Counted from the first letter of the stretch, positions 8,945 to 18,500 are shown. The stretch is DNA of 41,244 nt from Sergeia podlipaevii (GCA_030849805.1 JASANZ010002066.1:1-41244); one strand, 5' to 3'. Numbers and translations: made by a program. The notes: generated from the sequence alone by a model not told the origin.

Positions 8945-10258
8945 TTAGTAGCGGTAGTGATCAGGCTTGAAGGGGCCATCGATAGGGCAGTTGATGTACT
9001 CAGCCTGCTTGGCGTTGAGCTTGGTGAGCTTGGCGCCGAGGTGGTTGAGGTGAAGAGCGGCAACCTTCTCATCGAGGGTCTTGGGGAGGAAGAAGACACC
9101 AGCCTTGTCGCCGTGGGGATACTTGCCGCTCTCGCGGTTGCCCCAGAGCTCAATCTGGGCAAGCACCTGGTTGGCAAAGGAGTTGGACATGACGAAAGAG
9201 GGGTGACCAGCAGCGCAGCCAAGGTTGACGAGACGGCCCTTGGCAAGAAGAATGATGTGGCGGCCGTTGGGCATGGTGTAGCGGTCCACCTGGGGCTTCA
9301 CCTCCACGTGCTCAACAGCGTTGGACTGAAGCCATTCCACCTGAATCTCAGTGTCGAAGTGACCAATGTTGCACACAATAGCGTCCTCGCGCATCCGGGG
9401 GAAGTGCTCGGAGGTGATGATATCGTCGTTACCAGTGGTGGTGACGAAGATGTGGGCCTCGGCAGCGATGTCCTCCACGCGCACCACCTGGTAGCCTTCC
9501 ATGCAGGCTTGAAGGGCGTTGATGGGGTCCACCTCAGTGACCACGACGCGGGCACCGAAGGCGCGGAGAGCAGCAGCGCAGCCCTTACCAACATCGCCAT
9601 AGCCGCAGACGCAGCAGGTCTTGCCAGCAATCATGACATCCGTGGCGCGCTTGATACCGTCGACAAGAGACTCGCGGCAGCCGTAGAGGTTGTCGAACTT
9701 GCTCTTAGTCACGCTGTCGTTGACGTTGATGGCAGAGATGGGAAGCCGGCCCTTCTGCAGACGCTTGTAGAGGTTCTTGACGCCAGTGGTGGTCTCCTCA
9801 GAGATGCCGTAGATCTTGGGGATGAGCTCGGGGTAATGGTCAATGACGAGGTTGGTGAGGTCACCACCATCATCAAGAATCATGTTGGGGAAGCCGTCAC
9901 CGCTGAATCCCTTCACCGTCTGGCGAATGCACCACTCGTACTCCTCCTCGGTCTCACCCTTCCATGCGAACACGGGGACGCCAGATTTGGCGATGGCGGC
10001 GGCCGCGTTATCCTGTGTGGAGAAGATGTTGCAAGAAGACCAGCGGAGCTCAGCACCGAGAGCGGCGAGGGTCTCGATGAGGACGGCGGTCTGGACGGTC
10101 ATGTGCAGGCAACCGGCGATCTTGGCGCCTTTGAGAGGCTGGGAGGGACCGAACTCGCGGCGAAGCTCCATGAGGCCGGGCATCTCGTTCTCGGCGATCT
10201 CGATAGCCTTGCGGCCCCACTCGGCGAGGCTGATATCCTTAACCTTGTAGTCAGTCAT
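8945..10258 (-). CDS. SAHH: S-adenosylhomocysteinase (adenosylhomocysteine hydrolase)
   Basis: Cytosolic NAD-dependent enzyme that splits S-adenosylhomocysteine into adenosine and homocysteine, relieving product inhibition of methyltransferases. The 437-residue length matches the eukaryotic family (human about 432). Visible landmarks: [16 protein letters not shown] near 49-64 (substrate domain); DDGGDLTN at 129-136; Glu155 in SEETTTG; Lys185 and the Asp189/Asn190/Cys194 set in SKFDNLYGC; the Rossmann motif GYGDVGKG at 219-226 followed by an acidic residue at the next strand end (TEVDP); and the C-terminal KPDHYRY, whose Lys and Tyr reach the NAD site of the partner subunit in this tetrameric family. 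All catalytic residues look intact. Codons are almost all C- or G-ending, implying high expression. The ATG at 10258 is the only sensible start. Confidence 0.98.
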   Translation of the reverse strand: MTDYKVKDISLAEWGRKAIEIAENEMPGLMELRREFGPSQPLKGAKIAGCLHMTVQTAVLIETLAALGAELRWSSCNIFSTQDNAAAAIAKSGVPVFAWKGETEEEYEWCIRQTVKGFSGDGFPNMILDDGGDLTNLVIDHYPELIPKIYGISEETTTGVKNLYKRLQKGRLPISAINVNDSVTKSKFDNLYGCRESLVDGIKRATDVMIAGKTCCVCGYGDVGKGCAAALRAFGARVVVTEVDPINALQACMEGYQVVRVEDIAAEAHIFVTTTGNDDIITSEHFPRMREDAIVCNIGHFDTEIQVEWLQSNAVEHVEVKPQVDRYTMPNGRHIILLAKGRLVNLGCAAGHPSFVMSNSFANQVLAQIELWGNRESGKYPHGDKAGVFFLPKTLDEKVAALHLNHLGAKLTKLNAKQAEYINCPIDGPFKPDHYRY

Positions 10259-10576
10259 CTTTCCAAAGTGTATATGGCAAAAGTGAGACGATAAGAAAAA
10301 AAGAGTATTGCTAGTAGCGTAAAGCCAGATATAAACTTATTCCTATGCAGAGAAAAAGAAAAGTTTCAAAAAAAAAGGGAAAAAGATGAAGAAACACAAA
10401 GAAAAGAAGCAAAAAGAAAGAAAAGAATAAACGATTATACGTCGCTAATTGCATATTTCGTATCACAGCACTGACAACATGATTTGATTGTGGTTCGCAA
10501 TATATGCACGCCTCAGTGTGCAAGAACACATACACACATCACCCATAAACACCCATAAACACCTTCTCACTCTCCC
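10259..10576. other. Spacer between the 266-residue protein gene and SAHH
   Basis: Strongly purine-rich on the plus strand (10295-10437), therefore a polypyrimidine region on the transcribed strand. A 10-base direct repeat (acccataaac twice) lies at 10541-10560, just after the stop of the upstream gene. No gene seen. Confidence 0.7.
10343..10388 (-). promoter_or_regulatory. Candidate trans-splice acceptor for SAHH
   Basis: The minus strand shows a run of C and T (CCCTTTTTTTTT, then CTTTTCTTTTTCTCT) ending in GCATAG, with AG at 10344-10343, about 84 bases before the ATG. A second T-run and AG lie nearer the start, so the choice is an inference. Confidence 0.5.
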
Positions 10577-11377
10577 TCACACAAAGGCAATGTACTCAGT
10601 GCCACCCGACTCCTCCCCATACACCACCTCCTTCCCATTAGGGTTGCTCTCAATCGCCTTGGCATATTGAATAACCGTGTCAATGGCGTTTTGCACAAGC
10701 ACTGTGTCACTACGTCTCTCCACCTCTGCCTGAAAGGCGGCCTCCTCCGCAGTGAGTGGCAGTGGGCTGCTTCCCCTGCTCTTGGGCACGTCTGCAGGGC
10801 TACTAGCAGACGTGAGCGTACCGGTAAGTGCTCGCTCCGTGTGTGGCGTACTCCAGAGGTGCAGCAAAAAGGAAAGTTCTTCAGTAATGCGGCACTGCAT
10901 CACCGTCTCTTCTCTCGTCTCCTCCCCGTGTTCAAGAGATGATTCCTTCTTCTTCATCTTCTTCATCTTCTGCTGCTGCTGGCACTCGCCGAACCCTGCG
11001 TCCCCCGCGGCATCCATCTCGTCCCCTAGCTCCTCCTCCTCCTCTGGCAGCACTTCTTCTGCAATTTGGATCAGGTTATCAATGCACAGCCTCTCCACCC
11101 ACCCGTAGAGCACAGGAACGGGAGTAGACGAGCTGCCAACCGCCTCACTTTCCCCACCTTCGCTATTGAAGTTGTTGCTAGACGGACATAAGACAGGCAG
11201 GAACACAACCTCCAGAAAGGGCCCCTTGGGACGCCGGAAAGAGGGCCGGAGGCCCAGCTCGGCAGCCAGTGCAACAACCCGGTGAGCCTCTGCATCTTCA
11301 GCGCACAAACCAATATCAAAGTCTGCGCCGTGAAGCAAGGAAGCTAGGTCCTGAACGGGATCTGGTTGTTTAAACAT
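10577..11377 (-). CDS. Conserved-looking protein of unknown function, 266 residues
   Basis: ATG at 11377; 266 residues. I do not recognise a family. The N-terminal 80 residues look folded (a helical opening with DLASLLHGADFDIGLC, then an EAHRVVALAAELGL helix and a hydrophobic strand FLEVVFLPVL). A Ser/Gly-rich gap follows. Next come VLYGWVERLCIDNLIQIAEEVLP, a long Glu/Asp run (EEEEELGDE) and a Lys-rich run (KMKKMKKKE). The C-terminal third has helices ending in a hydrophobic tail (EYIAFV). No signal peptide or membrane segment is seen. Codon use is mixed, like a modestly expressed gene. The acidic-then-basic middle resembles disordered linkers, and antisense frames here are explained by CTC/CTT triplet runs. 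Confidence 0.75.
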   Translation of the reverse strand: MFKQPDPVQDLASLLHGADFDIGLCAEDAEAHRVVALAAELGLRPSFRRPKGPFLEVVFLPVLCPSSNNFNSEGGESEAVGSSSTPVPVLYGWVERLCIDNLIQIAEEVLPEEEEELGDEMDAAGDAGFGECQQQQKMKKMKKKESSLEHGEETREETVMQCRITEELSFLLHLWSTPHTERALTGTLTSASSPADVPKSRGSSPLPLTAEEAAFQAEVERRSDTVLVQNAIDTVIQYAKAIESNPNGKEVVYGEESGGTEYIAFV

Positions 11378-11797
11378 TTTTCAATCACATTTATGTTCCC
11401 TCTACCTTTGTCGCCCAACCCCCCTCCTTTTTCAAAAAAAAAGAGTAAGTGATTTTAAAAAAAAAAATCGTAGAAGAGAAAATAAAAAATGATTTCATAT
11501 AGATGCGTGTGGGGACTGCAAGAGTACTACATTTTTTTCTCCCCCACCTCTTTTATCTGCCAACTAAATGTCCATAAACTTTTTCAACATAAAAGAGGGG
11601 AACACATAAACAACTATAAAAGTTTTTAAAATACCAGCATTTTCCTTCGTGTTCTTTTTTTCTTCTTCCTTTGTCTTTCGTCGTCCCACTCTTCCTATTG
11701 GGGCTTTAAGCACCACTTGAGCAGAGTGACGGGTGCGCGTTTCCCTCCTGGAAAGAGAGAGAGAGAGAAAAAGAAAAAAAGAAGAAAAAATGTGACA
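11378..11797. other. Spacer between p32-like and 266-residue protein genes
   Basis: Homopolymer-rich: A-runs near 11435-11445 and 11456-11467, T-runs near 11530 and 11655, and a GA repeat near 11756-11768. No coding character; it serves as 3'UTR and 5'UTR. Confidence 0.7.
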
Positions 11798-12970
11798 CTA
11801 CTTGGAATGGGCGGGGAGCCAGTCTTCAACGCCCTCCTCCAGCACGGCCTTCTCCCTCTCAAGTAAGAAATCCTCTTCAGGACCTCTGTGGACACGCGGA
11901 ATGAGTTCCTCTAGTAGTGCTAGCGACCAGCGCGTGTAAGCAATGTGCTCCAAGTAAAAGACCCATTCTGCAACCCAACGTGTGAACTCAAGATTCACCC
12001 CATGGTCTTGCATAATGTCGTACAGCTCGTTCTGCATGTCCAGCTCAAGATGCCACAGACACGGGCCATCATAAAAGAGATTGTGCCGTATCCACTCAGC
12101 GTCACCTGTAGTTTCCATCAATGCGGCGTCGATGGCGGAATCGTACACGCGTGCGTTGCGCATATGCATTCCTGATTCATTGCTTGCAATAGAAAAGTGA
12201 ATGATAGTCCCTTTGCGCTCTACCAACACCTCTATTGCGCACCAGTCCGCACATGGGAGAAGGGCATTCAGCTTCGGCGGGTCTTCAACGACGACACGCG
12301 CGTAAGCCACCACGCGACCCATACGAGAAGCCTCCACAGCATCCCGGCGAAACACCACAAAGTTGTTCTCTGGCTGATACTTCACTGACCATGCGCCATC
12401 TCCAAAGGTAGGCGGGGAGACAGGGGCACTCAGCTGCTGCTGCTGATCCGAATCTTCTTCTCCTTCCATGGCGCTGGCAGCATTCCTGCCATCCTCAGCA
12501 GTGCTCCCATCTACCGCCGTGCCGTCAGCTCCATTGATTCGATGTCCACCAACGTGGGTGGTGGCCTCGCCTTCTACGCTGCCACGATTATCACTCAGCG
12601 AGAGGCCCACGGAAGTCCCACTACCACCTGAGGAAACAAAAGGTGGTGGTGGCTTTGTGTAATACTCCCGCCTCACCTCATCGCACAAGTCCTTATACAA
12701 GGGCCGAAACAGTTGATAGTTGCCAGTACCGTACTTGGCCTCCATCCGATGCCGCCACTCGGTTTCCTCATCCAGTACTAGCTCAGTGGAAAGACAGCGG
12801 CGCGACGTCAAGAAGCTTCCTCCTTGAACCATGCTGCTGCAACCAACATTTGCGGTCACAGTCGAACCGCGGCTACAGTTGACACTGCTGCCGCCAGTGG
12901 CCAAGGCAGCAAGACCCGTAGAGTTCCTTAAGTACGCCTTCTGAAAGGCCAGCATGGTCCTAGAGTACAT
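11798..12970 (-). CDS. Mitochondrial p32/MAM33-family protein, divergent, with a long insert
   Basis: The p32 (gC1qBP/MAM33) family forms acidic doughnut trimers in the mitochondrial matrix and supports mitochondrial translation or RNA handling; the trypanosome p22 protein belongs to it. The protein has 390 residues. The N-terminus (about 1-60) is Ser/Arg/Ala-rich without acidic residues, as expected of a mitochondrial presequence. A conserved segment (62-105, WRHRMEAKYGTGNYQLF) is followed by a disordered Gly/Ser/Glu insert (about 110-190). The family fold spans about 195-358: WSVKYQPENNFVVFRR, the sheet region, and the diagnostic C-terminal helices DMQNELYDIMQDHGVN and EHIAYTRWSLALLEEL. It is much longer than typical members (roughly 200-280). 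A splice acceptor lies almost on the ATG, so start at Met6 is possible. Confidence 0.82.
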   Translation of the reverse strand: MYSRTMLAFQKAYLRNSTGLAALATGGSSVNCSRGSTVTANVGCSSMVQGGSFLTSRRCLSTELVLDEETEWRHRMEAKYGTGNYQLFRPLYKDLCDEVRREYYTKPPPPFVSSGGSGTSVGLSLSDNRGSVEGEATTHVGGHRINGADGTAVDGSTAEDGRNAASAMEGEEDSDQQQQLSAPVSPPTFGDGAWSVKYQPENNFVVFRRDAVEASRMGRVVAYARVVVEDPPKLNALLPCADWCAIEVLVERKGTIIHFSIASNESGMHMRNARVYDSAIDAALMETTGDAEWIRHNLFYDGPCLWHLELDMQNELYDIMQDHGVNLEFTRWVAEWVFYLEHIAYTRWSLALLEELIPRVHRGPEEDFLLEREKAVLEEGVEDWLPAHSK

Positions 12971-13960
12971 TCTGATTCTTGAAGAAAAAAAAAAAGAGAT
13001 GGCAATGATGTTGTTGCAATTGTCTACCTTATCCTATTTGCGTCTTTGTTTAACAAAAAAAAAAAAACGGTAAGTGTTGAGAATGAGTAAGCTACGTATA
13101 TATGTTACTAGATGGTTATGTGTACTGTCGGTGCTCCCTTTTCTTTCTATCTTTATTGTCAGAGCTGATATATACCTTTTAGCAGTGGTCGCTGCAGTCT
13201 GTCTCAAATGCATATATATATATAAAGGAACGATATGGCTGCCGAACCACGCACCTGAACTGATATCCTTCTCACTGTGCTTTTGTGTGGATATCAAAAA
13301 TTAAACCAGGGTTATTGTGCGTAACGATGCCTTTCAATGTTTGTGTGTACTATATACCACGCTGTCAGTCATAACCCAAAGATCGAGAGAAGAAAAGAAA
13401 AAGTAGCATATCATAGTTGGGTGGTAACATCCAAATTGCATATTCTCTTCTCATGCGACCCTTAATAGATCGCATTCTGTATAACCATGCGCTAAATTGC
13501 GAACAGGTATGGAAAGGAAAAAATATATTCTGCGGTCAACTCCTTCCCTGAACTCTTTCTCTCTCTTGCTCTACTCACAGGCGTGAGATTTTTTGGTGAA
13601 TCAAAGATATAAGTTACTATATTTTTTTTGTTCTTGAGTGTTAAAGCCAATTTAATGAACACTGACGTTGACGACTTATTGTATTGAAAAAAAAACCTCT
13701 CTTACGATCCTCCTTTCTTATCAATTCTTTCTTCTCTTTTATTTTCCCCTCTTCGTTCTTTTCCTTCTTCCCCTTCGCTTGCCCACTATCTTGGCGGCCA
13801 TATGCCCTTCAAATGATAGAACTGAAGAAGGTGCATATACACACATAAACCAAAAAAGCGAAAAAAACGTCACCACCTCGCCATCCTCCACCTCAACTCT
13901 ATATACTCGCCAGCTGACTCCCCTCCGTCCCTCTGAGTACTATTCGTGTCTTTGTTCTTT
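12971..13960. other. Spacer between eIF3i and the p32-like gene
   Basis: Nearly 1 kb of AT-rich sequence with an A-run near 13056-13067, a TA repeat near 13211-13222, and a C/T-rich patch at 13700-13780. Only short frames of low-complexity composition are present. No gene seen. Confidence 0.7.
12972..12996 (-). promoter_or_regulatory. Candidate trans-splice acceptor(s) for the p32-like gene
   Basis: The minus strand has CTCTTTTTTTTTTTCTTC followed by AAG and then ATCAG, immediately before the ATG at 12970. Either AG would leave a genomic 5'UTR of fewer than 10 bases, unusually short. Confidence 0.5.
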
Positions 13961-15028
13961 TTAGTAAGACCACAGCTGCTTGCCACCAGGGGTGTTCTCG
14001 TAGTTCTCATCAAAGCGGTAAAGCTTGATGATACCATCGTAACTAGCACTGGCGAAGCCCTTACCATCGGGATGGAAGCTCATGGCGGTGATGGTACCGA
14101 AGTGGCAGCGGAGCTGGCCGAGCTGGGTGCCGTGCATCTTGTGGTAAAACTTCACCTCGAAGGTGGTCTGACCACCCTGCGTCGTGACAGCAGCAGCATC
14201 CATGCCGCCACCGAGAATCACGTGATCAGAATAGGGGTTGATCGACACGTCGTTGACCGGCACATCGCTGACGTAAGTCTGGATCGTGGTGAGGTCCCTG
14301 TGGTCAAGCAGGCAGGCCGTGCAGTCAGTAGAAGCAGTGGCGAGCGTGAGGTAGTTGCTATCAAACTTGAAGCGGTTGATGTCGCCCTCGGGGTGGACTG
14401 CGCGGGTGCGGGTGACGGTGTTGGTCTCCACATCGAGGATCTTCATGCAGCCACCCTCAGCGAAGTAGATGGTGTCATTGGTTGGGCCCCAAGACGCCCA
14501 AGAAATCTTCTCACCGCTTTCTACCTCGAAGGTGCTGGTGGGGTTGAGGGCAAGTTTAGTGGGGGCGACGTCATGATCAGGTGCGGGCACCTGGAAGGGA
14601 AGGTTGTAGATGCAAATGGCAGACTTAGTAGAGGAGCGACCCTTCGTGGCCACCATCAGCCTTTGGTCGTCGTGGGAGAAGCCGACGCTAGCACCAGAGG
14701 ACATGCTCCGCTGGATCTGGCCCAGCAGGGCACCAGTCTCCACGCTCCAGATCATCACCTCCTCACCAGCGCTGGCGGTTGCTAGAAGAGTAGAGCTGCG
14801 GTTGACATCGAGGGCCACCATAGCGGGATCGTAGGTGCGATCAGAGTTGGTGGTAGTGGTGTAAGAGCCCATCATATTACCAGACTTGGTGTACCAGCAG
14901 CACGCGCTGCAGTTGGTGTCCCTCGCAGAAGAAAAGAGAAGATCACCATCGTTGTTAAATTGGAGCATCGTGACGCCCTTCATGTGCCCGTGCAGGGACA
15001 CGCCGCTGAGGTTGACTGCAGAGGTCAT
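13961..15028 (-). CDS. EIF3I: Eukaryotic translation initiation factor 3 subunit I (eIF3i)
   Basis: WD40 propeller subunit of eIF3, which loads the small ribosomal subunit with initiator tRNA and mRNA in the cytosol. The protein has 355 residues from ATG 15028 (upstream extension starts only at a TTG). It spans the usual eIF3i length (about 325-347). Hallmarks: the N-terminal blade GHMKGVTMLQFNNDGDLLFSS; ISWASWGPTNDTIYFAEGG in the middle; EGDINRFKFDS; DVPVNDVSINPYSDHVILGGG, closely matching the eIF3i sixth blade, followed by MDAAAVTT and FEVKFYH; and the final blade CHFGTITAMSFHPDGKGFASASYDG. Canonical Trp-Asp pairs are mostly degenerate. It could be confused with RACK1, but the HVILGGG and FHPDGK signatures favour eIF3i. 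Strong C/G-ending codon use points to high expression. Confidence 0.94.
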   Translation of the reverse strand: MTSAVNLSGVSLHGHMKGVTMLQFNNDGDLLFSSARDTNCSACCWYTKSGNMMGSYTTTTNSDRTYDPAMVALDVNRSSTLLATASAGEEVMIWSVETGALLGQIQRSMSSGASVGFSHDDQRLMVATKGRSSTKSAICIYNLPFQVPAPDHDVAPTKLALNPTSTFEVESGEKISWASWGPTNDTIYFAEGGCMKILDVETNTVTRTRAVHPEGDINRFKFDSNYLTLATASTDCTACLLDHRDLTTIQTYVSDVPVNDVSINPYSDHVILGGGMDAAAVTTQGGQTTFEVKFYHKMHGTQLGQLRCHFGTITAMSFHPDGKGFASASYDGIIKLYRFDENYENTPGGKQLWSY

Positions 15029-15536
15029 TGCTGATCCGTGTAATGCCAAAAAAAAGAAGAGTAAATCTTTAAAATGAAAGCAAATTGAGTCCGCTATTCA
15101 CGCGCTAATAGGCGACAAAAAGAAAAAAAAAAGGGAGAAAGATGCTTCTCGTGTGCTGCTGTTTTTTCCTTGAAGCAAACAGTTATGAAAAAAAAAGTCG
15201 GAAAAGAAAAAAAGGAAATGAAGTGCATTGTGAGTGATTTAGGTAACAGAACAAAAATGTCCAGGTGAACATGCAGAAGCGTACAAAGACAAACTATATA
15301 TATCAACAGTGGTTTTTCCTCTGTATTACTATTTAAAGATGATGGCAATATGACTGCGCTGTGTTTGACTCTATGTGATCGGTTATGGTCATAATGCAAT
15401 GCCAATACCATTCTATTACCGAAAAAAAAACCGGTGCAATGCAACACTTGCAACTAAGTTAGCCTGCACATCTATTGAGAGAGGGAAAGAGAAAAGGCTG
15501 CACTTGTTAGGAAAGCAGTAGACTCGCGCGCTGACC
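15029..15536. other. Spacer between the LRR protein gene and eIF3i
   Basis: AT-rich with several A-runs (15047-15055, 15121-15132, 15188-15194, 15421-15429). No gene seen. Confidence 0.7.
15105..15137 (-). promoter_or_regulatory. Candidate trans-splice acceptor for eIF3i
   Basis: On the minus strand CTCCCTTTTTTTTTTCTTTTTG leads to CCTATTAG, with AG at 15106-15105, giving a 5'UTR of about 76 bases. A second T-run lies between it and the ATG, so usage is uncertain. Confidence 0.5.
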
Positions 15537-18206
15537 TCACCAGCCGAGACTTTTAAGGCGCTCGTTTGCTGTCGCCAAGAACACCCTCCTCTTCGCCGCC
15601 TCGTCCCATGGAAGAGACACCTGCTCACGCGACGTGGTCGCCGAAGAGGTGGTGTTGGTAACAGTCAGGCCTTTCTTCTTGTCACCCTTGCCAGTACCAG
15701 TTTCCTCCCCTCCGTCCTTTGCCTCTGTGCCCTCTATCATCTGGCGATGAATGCTCGACATGCCTGCTTGTATCAAATCTACAAGCTGTTCGGCAAGATA
15801 CGGCTCAGGGTCTGCGTAGCGTGCGTGGCGCTCCTCGGCACGCTCAAGCACCTCCAGCACCTCAGCCTTCTCCTGCGAGGCGGTCACGGTGGCTTCCCGC
15901 TGTGCCTCCACCAACTGGTTGAGTCGCCCAAGCAGCTCACCTCGCAGACCACGCAGCTGTCCTGCAGTGGTCTGAAAATGATTTTCTAGACGCTCCGCAA
16001 TATCGTTCTCGTTGGCCTCGACACGGGCAACAAGTGCAGCAAGAAACTTTTGCTCTACTTCATACTGCTCCCTCGCACTCTTGACAGCGACAGCAGTCGC
16101 GCTAGATGCAGTGCCAGTGGCCGTGCTGGCCTCCGCAGTCGCCGTCGAGGCAGCAAGAGGGTCGCCACTAAGCACCGGATCAAACGGCACTTCCTCAGCC
16201 TTCGCTGCTTGATCCTGTGGTACAGGCTCCTCGACACCCTCCTGCGGTGACTGTGAGCTCGCCTCCCCTTCAGCCTGCGTCTGGACCACCTTCTCGGAGA
16301 CCTGTAGAGGTGTCTGTGTGCTGGTCTCAACAAGTGCGTTGGACTGCGCAGGTTGTTGTGGTAAGGTAAAGCTGCCATGACCATAAGAAGGAGCCACGCC
16401 AGAGACGGCTGGCGGCAGCCCGCACATGAGATACAGCGGATGTGCGGCCACTACATGCATCATCGCATGGCCTGCTGCTGCTCCGCCACCGCACACACAT
16501 CCGAGCCCTGCCTTCTCCACCACAGGAGCCACGGCAGTCGTTTCTTGGGGGAGACAAGTCGGCGGCGCACGCGGACCAGCCGACAATGAAGTAGCCGCTG
16601 CATCCACCACGATAGGAGCTGTCACTCCTACAGTGGTGGTCGGTTCACCACCTCCATGGAGAGCCGGCAGCTGAGTAGCTTGGGGGGAGTCACTACCGCG
16701 GTGAGGACTGGTCATGTGAATTGGCGCTGGCGTGCGTAAGGCGTGTACGTCGCGCGGATCCCTGCGAGTAAGAAGGAACTGCTCTATGCCGTGCTGAACG
16801 CACGTGAAAAAGTAGTCCACGGCAGGAGTGAGGTCAATGGGAAGAGCATGGGAGGAGTCCAGTGAGGTGGGGCGAGCCAGTGCCGCTCCACCCCTGGCCC
16901 CAGATCCCCCTCCAGACACCACGCCTTTACTGCCAAAGGGAGAAGAAGAGCTACAACAAGGGTTGCGGCTGAGGTCTAGCGACAGCAACGCGCTGCTCTC
17001 CACCGCGCCAGTGCCCAACAGGTGGTCAGCACCGGTGGCAGAGATACAATTGCGACTCAAGTCTAAAGTACGAAGGGAGACATCATGGAAGAGGGCAGAT
17101 GCGATGGCGGCGGCGGTGGTGTCGCCCAGTGCATTGCCAGAGAGATCTAGTTTCTCCAGGTCCGCTATGCTTCTGCTGCTGCTAGGCGTAGCCCTCGATG
17201 AAATACCCTTGGAAACTCCACCACTCCGCAACGATTCTCGCCACGCCACCGCTCCTTCAATCTCCTTGCTCATTAGCATCAAGCTCTGAATAGAACGCGC
17301 GCAAGCATCTGTGAGATCACACTCCGAAAGGGATACCTCGCGCAGTGTGGGAAACGAGTGTGGGACGGAGGTGAGGAGGAGAAGCAAATCTGGGGTCAGC
17401 GAAGACCCGCTAAAGTTCAGTACCCTCAGCCGCAAGCAAAAAGGAAGCACTGAGCACAACCGGCCGGCGCTCTCCCGCACTGTTGCAAGAGGAAATCCAG
17501 AAAGTTCAAAGTTCGAAAGACAAGTGCTGCTCAGTTGCGTGGCATGACGCACACCGTCCACAAGCGTGCGGAGCTGCATGCGAGCGCAAGGAAGCGTAAT
17601 ATCTGTCTCGGTGCTGCTGCCGCTGCTAGAAGCAAAGCCAGTCGCTCTGTGTCCCCCAGCGGTGATGGGCTCACTACCGCGCGCAAGTTTACCAGAAAAT
17701 GAGGGTGCCCTAGTGCTTACGACAGTGCCAGAGCGCTCGCCCCTGGTGCGCAGCTGCTGCTGTTTCGCTCGCTGACCCCCGCGGGATGCCGGTGGTCGCA
17801 CGGCAGCAGAAGACCTGGATAGAGCCGCTACTCTCGAGCTTGAGGCTTGCGCATACCCTCTGCGTCCATGCCTTAGCCTGAGTGAGACAAGACAGTCTGC
17901 TGCCGCTACCACTGTCGAAGTTGTACCGTCCTTTTCCTCTGGTGCCCTGTCGCCACGGAGACTACGAAAGTTGCTTTGGTAAGGAACACTCGCAGCCCGT
18001 GGCGTCTTGCGTGCCAGAGAGGGTGTGGTGTGATGATGCAGCCCGGCCCTACACATGGACGCAGCAAACAGTCGAATCGTAGACACCGGCACACCATCTA
18101 AATCCGTATCGACTTCACTCGTCGCTATATGGTGAATGAGCCCTTCAAATGGCTGCACCCGCTGTCTCTGGCACTCGGCCAGATACTCCCTGATCACAGC
18201 GTGCAT
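15537..18206 (-). CDS. Leucine-rich-repeat coiled-coil protein, CEP78-like
   Basis: 889 residues. The N-terminal 60 residues form a short helical, conserved-looking segment (MHAVIREYLAECQRQRVQPFE). A basic Ser/Arg-rich linker follows to about 205. An RI-type LRR block runs from about 210 to 415, with repeats such as LRVLNFSGSSLTPDLL, LREVSLSECDLTDACARSI, LEKLDLSGNALGDTTAAAIASAL and LRTLDLSRNCISATGADHLL. Between two repeats lies a helix with AWRESLRSGG (321-330). CEP78, a centriole-wall protein, has the same order: an opening helix region, LRRs interrupted by a WAESLR helix, then a long disordered region and a C-terminal coiled coil. Here 420-700 is Pro/Ala/Ser/Thr-rich and about 705-830 is a coiled coil. 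The LRR and coiled-coil content is seen directly; the CEP78 link is from remembered family sequence and is moderate. Confidence 0.85.
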   Translation of the reverse strand: MHAVIREYLAECQRQRVQPFEGLIHHIATSEVDTDLDGVPVSTIRLFAASMCRAGLHHHTTPSLARKTPRAASVPYQSNFRSLRGDRAPEEKDGTTSTVVAAADCLVSLRLRHGRRGYAQASSSRVAALSRSSAAVRPPASRGGQRAKQQQLRTRGERSGTVVSTRAPSFSGKLARGSEPITAGGHRATGFASSSGSSTETDITLPCARMQLRTLVDGVRHATQLSSTCLSNFELSGFPLATVRESAGRLCSVLPFCLRLRVLNFSGSSLTPDLLLLLTSVPHSFPTLREVSLSECDLTDACARSIQSLMLMSKEIEGAVAWRESLRSGGVSKGISSRATPSSSRSIADLEKLDLSGNALGDTTAAAIASALFHDVSLRTLDLSRNCISATGADHLLGTGAVESSALLSLDLSRNPCCSSSSPFGSKGVVSGGGSGARGGAALARPTSLDSSHALPIDLTPAVDYFFTCVQHGIEQFLLTRRDPRDVHALRTPAPIHMTSPHRGSDSPQATQLPALHGGGEPTTTVGVTAPIVVDAAATSLSAGPRAPPTCLPQETTAVAPVVEKAGLGCVCGGGAAAGHAMMHVVAAHPLYLMCGLPPAVSGVAPSYGHGSFTLPQQPAQSNALVETSTQTPLQVSEKVVQTQAEGEASSQSPQEGVEEPVPQDQAAKAEEVPFDPVLSGDPLAASTATAEASTATGTASSATAVAVKSAREQYEVEQKFLAALVARVEANENDIAERLENHFQTTAGQLRGLRGELLGRLNQLVEAQREATVTASQEKAEVLEVLERAEERHARYADPEPYLAEQLVDLIQAGMSSIHRQMIEGTEAKDGGEETGTGKGDKKKGLTVTNTTSSATTSREQVSLPWDEAAKRRVFLATANERLKSLGW

Positions 18207-18470
18207 ACTTTATGTATGTGTGTGTATGGAGAAACCCTCCCTATCTATAAAAAAAAAAAAATCAAATCCTCTTTCCTCTCTTCAATGCCAGCGGAAAGCA
18301 AAAGACGCCCGCCTGTCTTCTTCTTGAAGACGTCGTGTGTAGACCAAAACTAGGGAGAAAACTGTCAGCCTATACTCAAGAGCCTCTCCTCTAGTCAACG
18401 CCTAATATGTTATTGTCGTCCTTGTCACAGTCGTGTGTGCTTTCTTTTTTGATGACAAAGTGTTCGTGTT

Positions 18471-18474
<4 letters not shown>

Positions 18475-18500
<26 letters not shown>
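18475..18500 (+). repeat. (TG)13 microsatellite
   Basis: Thirteen uninterrupted TG units; CA units in the transcribed sense. Lies in the HAP2-LRR spacer. Confidence 0.95.

Noticed and set aside
8957..10294. 445-codon plus-strand frame opposite SAHH
   Set aside because: It is the exact antisense of a highly conserved enzyme, with a Val/Asp/Gly/Leu-rich composition expected from mirrored C/G-ending codons; no family resemblance.
10539..10563. Telomere-like repeat (acccataaac twice)
   Set aside because: Not the TTAGGG/CCCTAA unit of trypanosomatids and only two copies; simple direct repeat.
13946..14785. 279-codon plus-strand frame opposite eIF3i
   Set aside because: Antisense shadow, no family features.
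13961..15028. WD protein as RACK1/LACK
   Set aside because: The HVILGGG and FHPDGK signatures and blade order match eIF3i rather than RACK1.
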